A stretch of DNA of 64,000 nt from Prionace glauca. Its lineage: Eukaryota; Chordata; Chondrichthyes; Carcharhiniformes; Carcharhinidae. Below the pieces are notes generated by a model. It had not been told where the DNA came from. It saw only the letters and a list, made by a program, of their open reading frames with translations, and made no database searches. Shown here piece by piece: positions 1 through 11,689 of this stretch (its first letter is position 1; each line of letters starts with the position of its first letter). The position numbers and the translations under genes are program-made. The stretch lies in NCBI GenBank assembly GCA_037974335.1, contig CM075760.1, forward strand, positions 61,510,515 through 61,574,514. Reading direction: 5' to 3'.

Positions 1-487
1 AGATAGCTCGCTCCCTCGTCGGCTCCAACACACACTGTTCAAGGAAATTATCCCGACAGCATTCCAATTATCCCGACAGCATTTTACTATTAACAAAGTA
101 TTTTTAAGGGGAATTTTTGAAATGACATTCTCAGACAAGTTAGATTTTCTAAACTCTGCATTTTCATAGCACTTCGAAAAGAACGGCAGGACGATAGAGA
201 CAGAGACCAGAAGAAAGAAGGTGGAACCCTGAAGATGTCAGAAAGAGAAAGAGGAACAGTGAGACGAAATAATTATTTCTGACTCTCATTTATTGGTGCG
301 CCACTTCGATCGGTACTGACAGAACTTCCAGGCATACCCCTGAAAAACGGCCTCAGTTTCTGAGTAACTGAAGCCAGTTTCTGATCTGGGTAACATTGCA
401 CATTAGATTGGAAGAATCAACACATCGAGAATAACCTGTATTTTCTGTCGAACTCGAAAGAATTACCATGTAGTCTCCTTATTCCTC

Positions 488-902
488 ACTGATAATAATG
501 TTCTTGCTGTGTGTTGAGTCTCTGTACAGTCAGTGTGTTATTTAGGAGTTCTGTTTAATTTCTGACTTTTGGAACAGTTTGTACTTGTGTTACAAGAACC
601 AATAGTTATGATTTGTTGTCCAGGCTCCTTCTGAATTAACAATTCAAGAAGGACAGAGCACAATACCGGACTGTGGTTAGTCAACAACCTACCGTGAACC
701 AACTCTGTTCTGGTATATCCAGGTCCTTTATACTCAATAAGAATGCAGTGCGGATACTTATCTCAAGATTTGCCAAACTTTCTACTGTTTGCACAAAGGA
801 AACAAAACTGCTCATTTAAGTATTCTGGGGCTCTTCTCTCTGGCAACGCTGTGTATTTCTGGACCACTGCTGTCGAGGTTGAGCCGTTCCCGGACAAAAC
901 CC
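488..902 (+). pseudogene. TRAV/TRDV-like V pseudogene
   Basis: This is a decayed V segment whose closest relative in the window is the intact V at 13740-14216. A leader-like remnant sharing ACTGATAATAATG lies at 488-500. From about 595 the sequence follows the start of that V exon (the codons for ELTIQEGQ, an FR1 stretch, are recognisable), and LFWYIQ is visible around 705-722. From 795 to 870 the FR3/Cys region is recognisable but shifted in frame. An RSS-like end remains, with a degenerate heptamer near 864-870, 23 bp, and a nonamer-like ACAAAACCC at 894-902. The acceptor AG before the V exon has become AA, and there is no continuous reading frame. It is a clear relic and not a usable gene. 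Confidence 0.75.
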
Positions 903-1010
903 CAGACTGGGAGTTCCAGTGAGCTGCCACCAGAGGGAGCTCTCACACCGATGAACAGATTCACCTTCCACTGAGAGAATCACATGCGCCTTCCTAAAAC
1001 ACAGTAAAAA

Positions 1011-1845
1011 GTCTGACAACACCAGGTTTTAGTCCAACCGATTTATTTGATAATATTCTCACTTCCTAAAACATCAGTGCAGGACACAACCTCAACAAGA
1101 GGAAAGGAACATTTGACGAATTATATTACTTAATTTCAACGCAGTTGAGCTCGCTGATCTTCTTATATTTTTCTGATCTCTTTTGTTTAGCAATTGTCTT
1201 TTGATTCAGTTTCCGTGCCTGTCAAGTATTCTTCAACTCAATCCCCATCAGGTGCTGAAGTATTTTTACCACGGCCTGTTCTCTGGGTTTATTTGATCCG
1301 AGAGTTTAGCTGCTTCAGAGAAAGTGTATACACAACGAGGAAATTTCGCATGGAAGTGACTGTGACCTTTAAAATATGATGTGAAGAAACAGATCATATA
1401 CAGACACAAACTCAATTTACAAGATAATAGTTGGAATGCGATCTTCACATGTAATCAAGTCTGAAAGGTACAGGCAGTGGGAGTGGAGAGAGGGCCAAAC
1501 ACAAGTTAAAGTGGTATGTATTGTCTCCTAGGATAGTCAGTGAGATTTTGCAAGCCCAGGCAAGTCGTGGGAGTTACAGATAGTATGACATGGACCAAGA
1601 TCCCGGTTGAGTCCTCATGTGTGCGGAATTTGGCTGTTAGTTTCTGCTCAGCGATTCTATGTTGTGTGTCGTGGAGGCCACCATGGAGAACGCTTACCAG
1701 AAGATCAGAGGCTGAATGCCCGTGACTGCTAAAGTGTTCACGAACAGGAAGGGAACACTCCTACCTGGTGATTATCGAGCGGTGTACATTCGTTGTCGTA
1801 GCGTCTGCATGGTCTCTCCACTGGTGTTGAGAGACTTCTTACTAC
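1011..1845 (-). mobile_element. Penelope-like retroelement fragment (copy 1)
   Basis: The 5' edge on the plus strand carries an ACAACACCAGG...AGTCCAAC...TTTATTTG motif, and the far edge carries its inverted, shortened counterpart (CTGGTGTTGAGAGACTTCTTA, 1821-1841). The interior from about 1540 matches the copies at 10.9-11.6 and 51.9-53.3 kb. On the minus strand the shared interior encodes part of a GIY-YIG-like domain (GETMQTLRQRM). Inverted terminal repeats together with a GIY-YIG endonuclease fit Penelope-like elements. The copy is short and non-coding overall. Confidence 0.6.
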
Positions 1846-3165
1846 CTTTAAAATAGATATTGAGAATAGAATTCCCCCAATAAACTTCAGAATGTTTCCT
1901 TAATGCTGGAAGGTTTGTGTTGCTGAGTAACCCAGAATTTGCAGCTGCTAATTTACAGAGAAGGGTTACATTCCTGAAACCCCATCTGGAAAAGTGCACC
2001 GTTCCCCTATTGAGATGCCGAAAGCAGCCCAGCTCGAGTTGTTTTCTTTCAATATCAGCCAGCTCACTACTGAGAGATCTCACAGACTCATAGCGACATA
2101 ATGACTGACGTAGCAGGAAACTTGTGTTGATCCCAGGTTAATGAGACCTCTCGTGTGTTGCTGACAGTCACATTGCTGTTGCATCTGCCCGCGATGTTGT
2201 GCAACCCGCAGCAAACAGGGTTCAACTATATTTAAATGCTGTCTTTGTACAACAGTCAGACTGCTTTCCATCACTGTGAGTCCCAGCGATAGCACAGCGT
2301 CAATCAGCTACATACCCGTCAAATTGATGAATTTACTCGGTACCTGAAACTCGAAAAAGAAACGGATATATCTTCACCAAATATCGAGTTTTTCTTCAAT
2401 ATAAACAGGGGCTTTGTATCTGGATGTTGCCGGTACCAGTATAAGTTGTACTTGCTTATTGTTACATTATAAGTACAAATAAAGTCACTGTTTCTCCTTC
2501 CGCCTCTAATTCTGAGGATAGCGACTGAGTGATAGAATCGCCATGGCTCAGGCCTGGAAAAAAAAGTGTCCGAACGGAAATAGATCAGACAGACTGAATA
2601 TTTAGTTCAGTTTTAAACCATGTTTATATAATGAAAGTCAATATGAAATGTGTTTGATTCACAGTTTCCCGTTGGGAATAGTCCCCAAACAACCCAAATG
2701 CCTCATTGTCACTCTGCATAAGGGGGAGTTGGATATTTGAAGACAAAATTTCCAAACTTCATCCTGTATATTTTGCTGCCTGCCGTGTCTCGGGAGGTTC
2801 TCACTGCATTTCCCGGTGTCCGGGGTGGTTCTGTGGGGTTAGTAGTTGGTGAGCAGGCTGCCAGTGAATGGATTCACCCTGAGCTGGGTTCAGTCAATGT
2901 TCTGATCGGACGAAATAGTTTCCTAGGTAGACACGTGGGACGAGATTTGCAACCGGAAACATGGGGTTACTGATGGGGTTTATTTATTCCGGCTTCAGTT
3001 CTCTATGTCAGATTCCGGTAGAATCGATATCCATGAGCGAGTCTCAGCTTCGTTCATCAAGTCGACAGAGGGACGCCTCAGTTATAATTGGAGCGCGTTT
3101 GTGAATCCTTATTAATTCTTGTGATTAGATCCATATTCTAATTCTACACTGAACTCCCTGGACAA
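1846..3165. other. No recognised gene
   Basis: I see no V exon, RNA gene or recognisable transposon here. Open frames of 60-100 residues on both strands lack any family motif. A short match to 18390-18440 (AGAATTC...CCCAATAAA near 1866-1890) hints at an old dispersed repeat. Confidence 0.5.
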
Positions 3166-3198
3166 TTGTTTCAGCAGAAGTTTGATGTGATCTGTAAA

Positions 3199-3531
3199 AT
3201 GCTCCGAATTTACAGATTCTCTTTGCTGTTTTTCACTCTGACCTGCACTGGGGTGAATGGAGCAGATGAGGTGACGCAGCTCCCTCGGCGGAAGGTTGTG
3301 AATGAAGGGGGAACCGTATCCATGAACTGTACCACGGCCACTGATTTTTACAGCTTGCATTGGTACAGACAGTCCCCGAATCAGCCACCGCTGTATCTGG
3401 TGATGGCCACAAGAGAATCCGATGAAAGCCAGAGGATCACTGCCTCAATCGGCGGAGGCAACAAATTCAGCGCCCTGACTGTGAGAGACGCCGGAGTTAC
3501 AGACACCGCCACCTATCTCTGTGCCGTGAGG
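3199..3531 (+). CDS. TRAV/TRDV V segment with uninterrupted leader
   Basis: This is a V gene segment of TCR alpha/delta type. The frame opens with a hydrophobic leader (MLRIYRFSLLFFTLTCTGVN) that runs directly into FR1 (ADEVTQLPRRK) with no intron. The V fold landmarks are present: first Cys in MNCTT, LHWYRQ, and DTATYLCAV with the second Cys. The RSS follows at once: heptamer CACAATG (3532-3538), a 23-bp spacer, nonamer ACAAAAACC (3562-3570). Residues after the second Cys in the longer open frame are RSS and flank, not protein. The start chosen is the ATG at 3199 because it begins the signal peptide; the frame is open upstream to a TTG at 3166 without another ATG. The missing leader intron is unusual, since the other intact V genes in the window have one. 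It looks functional apart from a one-base departure in the heptamer. Confidence 0.85.
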
Positions 3532-3570
3532 CACAATGTGACAAACACAGGGGGGTCCCATACAAAAACC

Positions 3571-5161
3571 TGCATCGACTGCGAGAGACATCCTGGAGTA
3601 TCGGTAGAGTGGTGGAATTATAATAAAAAGCCCATTAACAAACGAAATGAACGCAACGCAAAATAAAATATAGAATCTACTGATTAACATTCCGTCAGAA
3701 ATGAAGGTAGATGAAAACAGAGATGGAGAAGGGAGAAGGGACACGGAAACCGGAATGAGTGAGCAGCAATTGGAATTAGAAAAGTTGAATCTTCATAGAG
3801 AAGTGGACAGAAAATGAGGAAATTATTGAAAAAAAGTGGAAGACATTGAAAAAGAAAGCACTTAGCGTGATAGATTAAAGGTCAGATAAATAAAGAGAAA
3901 CTTTAACAAAGTAGATTGTGATTTTTGTTTAACATTACTAATATTTAATTGTTATTTAAATGGTTCAATTTTCTGAAACGTGTCACCGAAAGAGCAACCA
4001 TTGGAAATCGCTCTATTGATAAATTTGAGCTTTGCTCATGATCCCGCCTAAGGCATTTTCAAATAAACTTCATTGCAGTGTTAATGTAATCCTTCTTGTA
4101 ACACCGATAAATAAACATTAAAACAAAAAGAACATGGAGAACAAGCTACAGATGGTATTAAACAGATACAGACTCCGAGGTTTATTTACAAGAAGCAGGT
4201 TTCAGAACACAAGGGGTCACATGTAAGCCTGCACACATCATTGTCGACAACACAGTTCAAACACACATGGGTCCGTTCAGTGACTCTTCAAACCTTTAGC
4301 GTTAACCTCAGTGACAGTGTTTAAGAGAGACTGGGAACGATGGTGAAGGAATGAGAGAGCATTATACTCAGCGGAGAATTGAGCAAATGGGGGTACTTCC
4401 TGTGGAGCAGCAATTCTGTTCAGAAGTGATTGTCAGACTTGTATCCAATCAAGGCAGGTTTGGAAAAGGTTGAAAAGGAGCAGAGACAATCGGCTCGCCC
4501 CTCAATGCGTGACTGGATGGCGGCATTTCCCCTGATCTTTATGCAGTGGAGGGAGCGATTAGCAGACTGCGGTTTGAGCAGTCGACTCTTAGAGGATGCA
4601 ATGGCTCATGCCAAACTGTAATGGGGATAATCTATAAGTAATTTTCAGAGACAAGTGGATAAATATTTGACCAGCAAATGGAAATTTTAAGAATATATGA
4701 TACATTCAATGAAAGTGCCGATAAAGTATAAGTGGATAACCCATCAACCGAGATAGTACGTGAGCAATGGGCCGAGAGGTCTGTTAGTTCTATAACAGTT
4801 TACAATTTCAAGATTATGCACGGCTCTTTTCAATTAGAAAGACGCCAGAGCACAATTCTTGCAAAACAATTTACTTTGTTGCTGCAGTGAGGAAGGAGAT
4901 GCTCGGAAGCAGTGACGGTTCAAGTGGTTTCTGGGTTGAGAAACAGCCAATTGCTGAGTGGCACCGTGAGAAACGTCAGATACCGATATCCCATAATTAT
5001 CCAATCGGTGACAGGGTGGCCCTTGGGTCTCACATTGAATGGGGGAATGTGAAGCTCTCGCCTCTCCTCTCCCTCCCCAACATTCAGAGTCTGGGCCTCG
5101 GCAGCAAGTCCCAGTTTAGAGAGTAGATCCTGATTGATGTTCTTGTGTATCTTCATCAATC
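3571..5161. other. No recognised gene
   Basis: This is AT-rich intergenic sequence between two V segments. Nothing with V, tRNA or transposon motifs is visible. The open frame at 4430-4621 has no family resemblance I can name. Confidence 0.5.
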
Positions 5162-5589
5162 ATGAAGAGAAACCCCCGCAAAGAGTTATTTCCAGTTGGA
5201 GGTCTGATGCTGCTGATATTGTGTGAGTTTATTGATTTACTCAGACGGATTATTTTAACAATCTCTTCATACCGTGTAGTTAGAGATTGATTTTCTTCTG
5301 TTCACAGACGTTCAGTGTGAGGATCAGAGCTCCCATCGTGAGGAGGTCGTATCTCGGGAAGGGGAGCGGGTTGAACTCAAGTGTCGGCTCTCTGTTACTC
5401 CAGGTCATACAGTAGCCTGGTACAGACAAACACTGAGAGGACCTCCAACAATTCTCGCCTCCATTTACGAGGGGAATGTGACCGAAGGACGATATACACA
5501 GTCCTTTGACCGAGTAAAGAATTCCTACACCATGTCTATAGATGAGACGACGGTTCTGTTCTCCGGAATGTATCTCTGTGCGAAGCAGA
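5162..5589 (+). CDS. TRAV/TRDV V segment with weak nonamer
   Basis: Two-exon V gene. The leader exon is 5162-5222 (it begins MKRNPRKELFPVGGLMLLIL) with donor GTGAGT and ends in phase 1. The V exon is 5308-5589 after a TTCTGTTCACAG acceptor. The exon reads with no stop: VELKCRL (Cys 1), VAWYRQ, an ILASIY strand 2 region, SYTMSIDE in FR3 and GMYLCAK (Cys 2). A perfect heptamer CACAGTG (5590-5596) follows, but the nonamer after 23 bp is ATAATATTC, far from consensus. The FR3 stretch before Cys 2 (TTVLFSGMYLC) lacks the usual D-[ST]-A-x-Y-x-C pattern. It is a candidate functional V on coding grounds; the nonamer predicts poor recombination. A longer open frame on the opposite strand here is a shadow. 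Confidence 0.75.
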
Positions 5590-6069
5590 CACAGTGAGAC
5601 AAAGAGCGGATCCCCTGGTATAATATTCAGTTCACTGCCCTGTCTCCGCTGCACTTTTAAGTTTTCTGCAAACCAGAAATGCCATTAATATTCTTCAATG
5701 TTACTTTCGCACATTTAATGTTCTATCTAGATAGCGTTCTAACATCCTAAAGTTGCCTTTAAAGATGCAGAGTATCGAAGCGTATTAAGTTTAAAAACAA
5801 AACTGTTCCGCTGTTCCACAAGCAAATTAAAGAGAAAGGCAGAAAAATCTGCCTGTCAAGTATCTAGATGGATAATCGAGAAAAAGATAGATCAACAAGG
5901 ACATAGGTAAATATTCAGATTGATAAGAGGTAGATATATTGACAGTTAGACGCAGACAGACAGATAGGTGGATAGACCGTTAGTTAACTTTTTTAGCCAA
6001 TATGCATAAGAGCTTTATTTAATTATCCCTGTATGTATCTTTATGTTAATTTTGTTCTTGTTTTGACAG

Positions 6070-6350
6070 ATGTTCATTGTCACTCGAAGACACTTCAGAT
6101 ATCAACGTATCGGGTAAATCAAGGACAGACCATCTCTCTTCATCACAATATTACTGTTACTGGGAATGAGTTTGTATTTTGGTACCGGCAATTCACCGAT
6201 CAAGCTCCAGAGAACGTCGTTTCCACATTCAGAGATGAAACAGCTGAGGGAATGTTTAAAGTATCGTAGGCAGTGAGAAAGGATACATCGGCCTCAGTGT
6301 TAACACGGTCGAACTGTCAGCTGCTGCGGTGGATACAGTGCAGTTGAGGC
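6070..6350 (+). pseudogene. TRAV/TRDV-like V pseudogene
   Basis: A V exon begins after a TTTTGACAG acceptor at 6069. FR1 and FR2 are recognisable (VNQGQTISL, FVFWYRQF), but the first conserved Cys is replaced by His (SLHHNIT). The frame stops in FR3, and the remaining FR3 (LSAAAVDT) and the second-Cys region lie in another frame and lack the Cys. An RSS remains: heptamer CACTGTG at 6351-6357, 23 bp, nonamer ACAGTAACT at 6381-6389. No leader exon was recognised within the preceding few hundred bases. It is a broken V. Confidence 0.75.
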
Positions 6351-6789
6351 ACTGTGAAACAGAGAGATGCAAAGCCTGTACAGTAACTCACTCGACATGG
6401 GCACTGTGGAGACAAACATCCCATGGTCTTTAGAAGAGAACGTAGTTCAATCAATATCGATATAACAAGTTTTTCTTGCGAGTTATATGATGGAATTAAA
6501 ACAATATATTTTAATGTTTCTATTAATAGAACTTGCAGGAAAAACCCACATTAGAAATATACAAATTACTCCTTGACTCATCATAAAACTGAGACAAATG
6601 ATCTTGTATCAATATGAAGCAGCAAATGGAGAAAAATGAAAACAATAACAAACGTATCAGATATAGAATAGTAACATAGATGTAAAAAAAACCCATAATA
6701 AACTGTTGCAATATAAATCCAGTGATATCATGTAACAATATTCGAGAACAACATAGAGGATCATTGCTTCACTGATGACGTTCCCTTTA

Positions 6790-7320
6790 GTTAAACCTTG
6801 TAGAACCGTCAGTTCCCCCTGTTACAGGTGACAGCTGGAGTTACAGGAAATATCTGCGCGCCTCAACACCGCAAACCGCAGTGTATTTAGAGCAATAGCT
6901 TTTATGTCAATTAAGGAATACCGGGCACTGAAGCAGGTCTTCTGGACAAGAAGCTTTGGGTTCGAAATTGCTTTGTGGTCTTTTGGCAGCAGAGCTGTGT
7001 TCTCCTTGTCACCAAGTGTTGTATATCAGGGTCTGAATTCTTCCAGTATGCCTAATAACAGGTGGTGAGAACAGAACAGGTTCCTGGTCACTCATACTGC
7101 AGGAGGTAATGAAAGCCACTGCAGTAATTTGTCAGGCATAATCATGGAGCAATCTAATGGAAATCTGTGGTCACCTAGCGCCACGTCAGGGCATGATGCC
7201 TGGAGGATGAGGTGGGAACAGGGGACTTAGAGAGTGAACTCTATAGAGCGTTGTATCCTAATGTCATTGGGTAGCCTGAGTCCGACGTTCAAGACAATAT
7301 AGATCGTCAATATGGCTCCT
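6790..7320 (-). repeat. Inverted partner of 14880-15640
   Basis: This block is homologous, in reverse complement and with clear divergence, to 14.88-15.64 kb. Shared stretches include GTTCCCCCTGTTACAGGTGACAGCTGG-like sequence near 6810-6850, the CTTCTGGACAAGAA region near 6940, and GGCATGATGCC near 7190. It lies downstream of the minus-strand V at 8.4 kb just as its partner lies downstream of the truncated plus-strand V at 14.4 kb, so both are parts of one inverted duplication. Confidence 0.6.
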
Positions 7321-7565
7321 CAATGTAGCAGAAAGAGAGCGAGGATGGGTGAAAAACAGAAAGAGAGAGAGAGGTGTCCATTACTTGGTTCAAATTTGCG
7401 ACAAGTTCAATGTAACCGGCACATATTTGAATTCCCCAATCCCTTTACTCCAGGATCAGAGTGATGAGAATTTCTGATTGAGAATTCTTACTGCCTCCTG
7501 CGGTGATGAAGTTTGTAACATCACCACAACTATAGGCATATGGATAACATTGGAATAGTTTAGGT

Positions 7566-7652
7566 TAGAGGGTCATTAGATTGGTCCCACTGGCCGGCAC
7601 AACATCGAGGGCCGAAGGGCCGGTACTGCGCTGTAATGTTCTATGTTCTACA
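7566..7652 (+). mobile_element. CR1-type LINE 3' tail
   Basis: The last approximately 85 bp of a CR1-type element: GGCCGAAGGGCC followed by CTGCGCTGTAATGTTCTATG. They match the 3' ends of the copies that finish at 21.68 and 56.15 kb. Only the tail is present. Confidence 0.7.
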
Positions 7653-8084
7653 CTGAAAATGAAATTCCTTAGGTTCGCAAGTCCCATTTGACCTCTGGAG
7701 TCTGTGAAAGGCGCTACATCAGTAAAAGTACGATCTCTTTTTTCGACGGATACCTTTTGCACAGGTTGCGTTCATTGCCTTCCTGATTCCACGGGAACCA
7801 ATAATGTTTAGCTTTAATTTCATTTTCATTATTTCAGTTTGTTTTGCCTAGATTGGGTTAATGAGTGGACACCACTCCCCGAGACTTCCCGAATTCTGTC
7901 TCCAGTTCCTTCAGAAATTCTTTCCACCCCAGGAGATCCGGCAATCTATCCGGAACAACACTCCGGGAACTTACCGAGGAGACAGTGCAGTGTTTAGAAA
8001 TGCTGCACCGTCAGATCTGTCAGCCTCTCGATGACCTGTTAAATCTGGGGTACCGTCTTCCCCCTCAGGTGGAGGTGCCACATG

Positions 8085-8195
8085 GTCACTGTTTCCAAAA
8101 AGAGCAAGAGAAACATCCTGTTCGGTATCTGTTCACCAATCACAATGACTGACACAGACAGAGCACTACAATATTACTGCATGAAATAATATCAT
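8085..8195 (+). pseudogene. Possible V-segment 3' relic
   Basis: One frame reads MTDTDRALQYYCMK at about 8142-8188, which resembles the D-[ST]-A-x-x-YYC end of a V segment. An ATTGTGAG-like heptamer follows, with no proper nonamer. The preceding open frame (7865-8152) does not show FR1 or FR2 motifs. This may be a very old V or chance. Confidence 0.3.
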
Positions 8196-8478
8196 TGTGA
8201 GTCCAAAAATAGCTGCTGTGTTTATTACATAAAACACTTCGGGACATTAAAATTTACAAAAATATTCTCAAGCTCATTCTTTTAAGTGTCTCGATGTTTT
8301 AATTTTGGAACATATTTGTTATTCATAAAAATATTCTCAGTAAAAGATTGAGAAATCACCACGATTTCAGGTTCCATTTCAGACTCAGTCTGATCACAAT
8401 GTTTGCCTCACGCTCTATTATGTTGCGTGAGGCTCTGAGAGTTTTTGTACAGGTTCAGCCCAGCTCTGTGTCTCTGTG

Positions 8479-9365
8479 GGTCTCAGTGCGCAGTAATACA
8501 CCCCGGAGTCTGTCAGCTCTGTTTTAGACACTTGCAGCGGGACGGTGCGGGTTGTTTCATTGAGCTCCGCTGTAAAACGGTCCCCTGGGGATGCCTCTGT
8601 TTTGTCGCTGTATCTATATCTCCTCAGCAGAAAATCCATGGACCCGCTGGAATGCTGTCGGTACCAGAATAAATAAGGAATGCCAGTACTTGTAACTGTG
8701 TAATTACAGAGTAACTGAACAACATCTCCTTCAGTGACGGTGACTGCAGCCGGTGTCTGTGAAACAGAATCTCCTCCGCAATGTCCTGTAAGAAAGCAAA
8801 GAAATATTAAAGAAACAATGCGACTTCACTCTGTCTCCCCCACCTACCCGCACCCCCCACCAAATATGTCGTCATCTTGAGCAATAATCTCAGAAAGAAA
8901 TCACACAGCGCAACAAAAATATATTTCAGAGTTTAGCCGCTGGAAAGGGAAAGTGGTTGTGGCGATTAACTAAAGTTTCTACCATAAACTTTCTATTCTT
9001 TCTAACGAGATCAGTTCCTCGCCTTCAGTTCCTGTAATTGGAAACTGCTCTCGGTCTTTCTTTTTGAAGTGTGGTGTTGCCCAAGTTATTCACTGGTTTC
9101 AACCTGAGCCCAACTCAATCTCTCTCATTCCATGGGGGAATTGTGCCTAATCCCAACAGTGTTCAGTGTTGAGAACCTGATAATTTTTCGATGTTGAGAT
9201 CAATCCATTCCCTGACCACACACCCTCAGCCCCTCGCACTGAGCGAAGCGCAGGATAGAATGTAGTTTATGGCGAAGATGTGTAGCACAGAGTGGATCAG
9301 TTTGTGAACCTACCGGGTAAAAGTGCTGCCACTGTGAGGAATAAATGCAGAGTAAAAGGAGACAT
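8479..9365 (-). CDS. TRAV/TRDV V segment (minus strand)
   Basis: Two-exon V gene. The leader exon is 9365-9314 (MSPFTLHLFLTVAALLP, donor GTAGGT, phase 1) and the intron is about 530 bp. The V exon is 8785-8479 after TTTCTTACAG. The V exon is open throughout: GGDSVSQTPAAVTVTEGD, QLLCNYT (Cys 1), LFWYRQHS, DRFTAELNE, LTDSGVYYCALR (Cys 2). The RSS on the minus strand is heptamer CACAGAG (8478-8472), a 23-bp spacer and nonamer ACAAAAACT (8448-8440). Upstream of the leader, TGATGACAT and a CCAAT-type box occur at about 9484-9507, like other V promoters in the window. It has a truncated near-copy of its 3' half at 14424-14623 and a copy of its leader intron at 16880-17337. It looks functional, with a two-base departure in the heptamer. 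Confidence 0.88.
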
Positions 9366-9509
9366 GTTTGCAAAGAGCTTGCGGCGAATTTGACCAGAAC
9401 GGGTTGAAGCTGAATTGTTTTTATTCAAAAGCAGAAAAGATCGAGTCAGATCCGGGCCCCTGTTGATTGGTTTACTGCTGAAAATGTCATCAGATGACAT
9501 CCAATCAGC

Positions 9510-10440
9510 TTCAAGTTTCTATGTACTTCAATGCAACCAATGATCTCATCGTTCCTTTGTCTGCAATTCATCCTATTGGCGGAGAGAAGTGAATTTGGTC
9601 ATCCCACGACAGGAGATTACTTTCCCCTTCAACTGTCATTTCAGGAACCGACTGGTTCCCTGAGTCTTGATGGCTCTCTTCTAACATGGAGAATGACAAT
9701 ATCCGTCCACACAACAACATAACAAGCAGCTTGTTTTGAAACATGTTTGGGAAAGCAGTTATGGTGGGGAAGGATTTTTTTCTAAGTTGAGACATCGACT
9801 TCATTAGAAGTGATAGAATAATGAATGGCCTAAGATATTTCCACACGATGCTCCCTCAATTTCTAACTTTGCAGTGTGTGAAATCCTGCTTCAGAGTGGG
9901 AATATAGCTTGCTGATCAAAAGAGTGCCAAGCAGGGGAAAGCAGAAAAGATCGATATCTCCGATAAAAGCTCTAATAAAACAACGCAGGTGAGACAGATC
10001 AGGGTGAGAACAGCACAGGAAACCTGTGGGCGGGGCTACCATCGATAGTGTAGTCACAGGTAGACTTCGTCTGGAGAGAATTGAACTCAATAATAATGTC
10101 ACATTGGAATTCTATAACTTTGCCTCTGTGTAACAGTGGTAGCCAAATGTTCATTCCATATTGCGGATCAGTAGACTCGGACCAGGAGTGTCAGTGTTCG
10201 TAAATGTTTCAATACTTTGCAAAATCTTTAACAGTGACGCGGATGGGAAGCTGAGCAGCTGTATTAGAGAGGTTCTGAATTAATGTACAAGGTAACAGAA
10301 AAAGCTTTAAATGTTTACGTTAAAGACTGGGAAAGGGAAATGCGCACAATTTCCATAAACCAGGAAAGGCAAGAACAGTTAGGAGCAAATGGGCAGAGAA
10401 ACGCATTGAAAATCAAAACAAGGGAGTTACGGAATCTCAA
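9510..10440. other. No recognised gene
   Basis: I can name no V exon, RNA gene or transposon in this stretch. The open frames on either strand (for example 9568-9846 and 9863-10102, minus) show no family motif. Confidence 0.45.
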
Positions 10441-10653
10441 ATCGACTTGTCAATGTTGTGTCCATTGCAAATGTAAGTTAAAATCATCAACTAATGTAAC
10501 TGTGAAACTGTACCACATCAGTTGTTGTTTCTGAGTGTTGTGTTTTGTTGTAATTTGATGAATCTCTGGCACTCTCACCGTGGAATCTGAATTAGGGGCG
10601 CGTGAGCGCGCCCTGCTGGCAACTAACTGGAACTGCCAATGTGGGTTTTTTGT

Positions 10654-10878
10654 ACGGCATGCGTCATATCTCTGCAGAAGTATGTGCTTCATGGCACAGG
10701 AATACATGGCGCTATCGGAGATCACAGTATAACTGATCGTTAGCTTGGTAGTCTTGTTATTTTTATCAAATTTAGAAAAAAACTTATCTTTGAGGTCACT
10801 GCCCCTTTGCGCATTCCCTCCAATAAGAAGAACCATGTACACTGGAGCTTTCCAGGCCTGCTGACGGTACCAGTGCAG
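10654..10878 (-). pseudogene. 5'-truncated V pseudogene
   Basis: The minus strand reads a V from CDR1/FR2 onward: LHWYRQQAWKAPVYMV, KFFSKFDKNNK, TKLTISYTVISDSAMYSCAM with the second Cys. The 5' half is gone: a Penelope-like fragment starts abruptly at about 10879, exactly where FR1 should continue. A nonamer-like run (plus-strand GTTTTTTGT near 10645-10653) remains, but the spacer is about 27 bp and the heptamer is poor, so the RSS is eroded too. Confidence 0.75.
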
Positions 10879-11570
10879 TAAGAATTCTCACAACACCAGG
10901 CTAAAGTCCAATCAGTTTAGGTACTAGTAAACACACAAGCTTTCGGAAACGCTGTTCCTTCGTCAGGTATGTGGAAGGTTCTGGTCAGAGAAGGGCATAT
11001 AAAGACACACAGTTTACAGAATACTGAATAGAATGCGAGTCTTTACAGCTAACCTGCTATTCAAGTCTTAGATGTGCAGACAATGTGAATGGAGATAGCA
11101 TTAAACATAGGTTAAAGAGATGTGCATTGTCTCCAGACAGTACAGTTAGTGAGATGTTGCAAACCCAGGCAAGTCATGGGGGTTACAGATAGTGCGACAT
11201 GAACCCAAAATCTCGGTTGAGGCCGTCCTCATGTGTGCGGAACTTGGCTATCAGTCTCTGCTCAGCGACTCTGCGCTGTCGTGTGTCGTGAAGGCCGCCT
11301 TGGAGAATGCTTACCCGAAGATCAGAGTCCGAATGCCCGTGACAGCTGAAGTGTTCGCCAACAGGAAGGGAACAGTCTTGCCTGGTGATTGTTGAGCGAT
11401 GTTCATTCATCCGTTGTCGTAGCGTCAGCATGGTCTCCCCAATGTACCAGACTTCGGGACATCCTTTCCTGCAGCGTATTAGGTAGACAACGTTAGCCGA
11501 GTTGCAAGGGTATGTACCGTGTACCTGGTGGATGGTGTTCTCAATTTTGACATGCTGAAAATGAAAGAAG
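10879..11570 (-). mobile_element. Penelope-like retroelement fragment (copy 2)
   Basis: The minus strand encodes a GIY-YIG-type domain: NVVYLIRC, then WYIGETMLTLRQRMNEH, HFSCHGHSDSDLRV and AEQRLIAKFRTHEDG. The family 3' end (AACACCAGGCTAAAGTCCAAT on the plus strand) is at 10895-10915. The element truncates the V pseudogene next to it. It matches copies at 1.0 and 51.9 kb. Confidence 0.65.
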
Positions 11571-11689
11571 ATTAATGTGTAAATGGCGAGCGATCACGAA
11601 ACTCTGAGGTATAAATGAATTTGGCTGTCCTCGTCCAGAAATCACAAGGGGTTAATGTACAAGTACAGCAATTAATTAGAAAATAACAT

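Noticed and set aside
5280-5654. 124-residue minus-strand frame over the V at 5.2 kb
   Set aside because: The plus strand carries leader, splice sites, V landmarks and heptamer, so the minus frame is a shadow.
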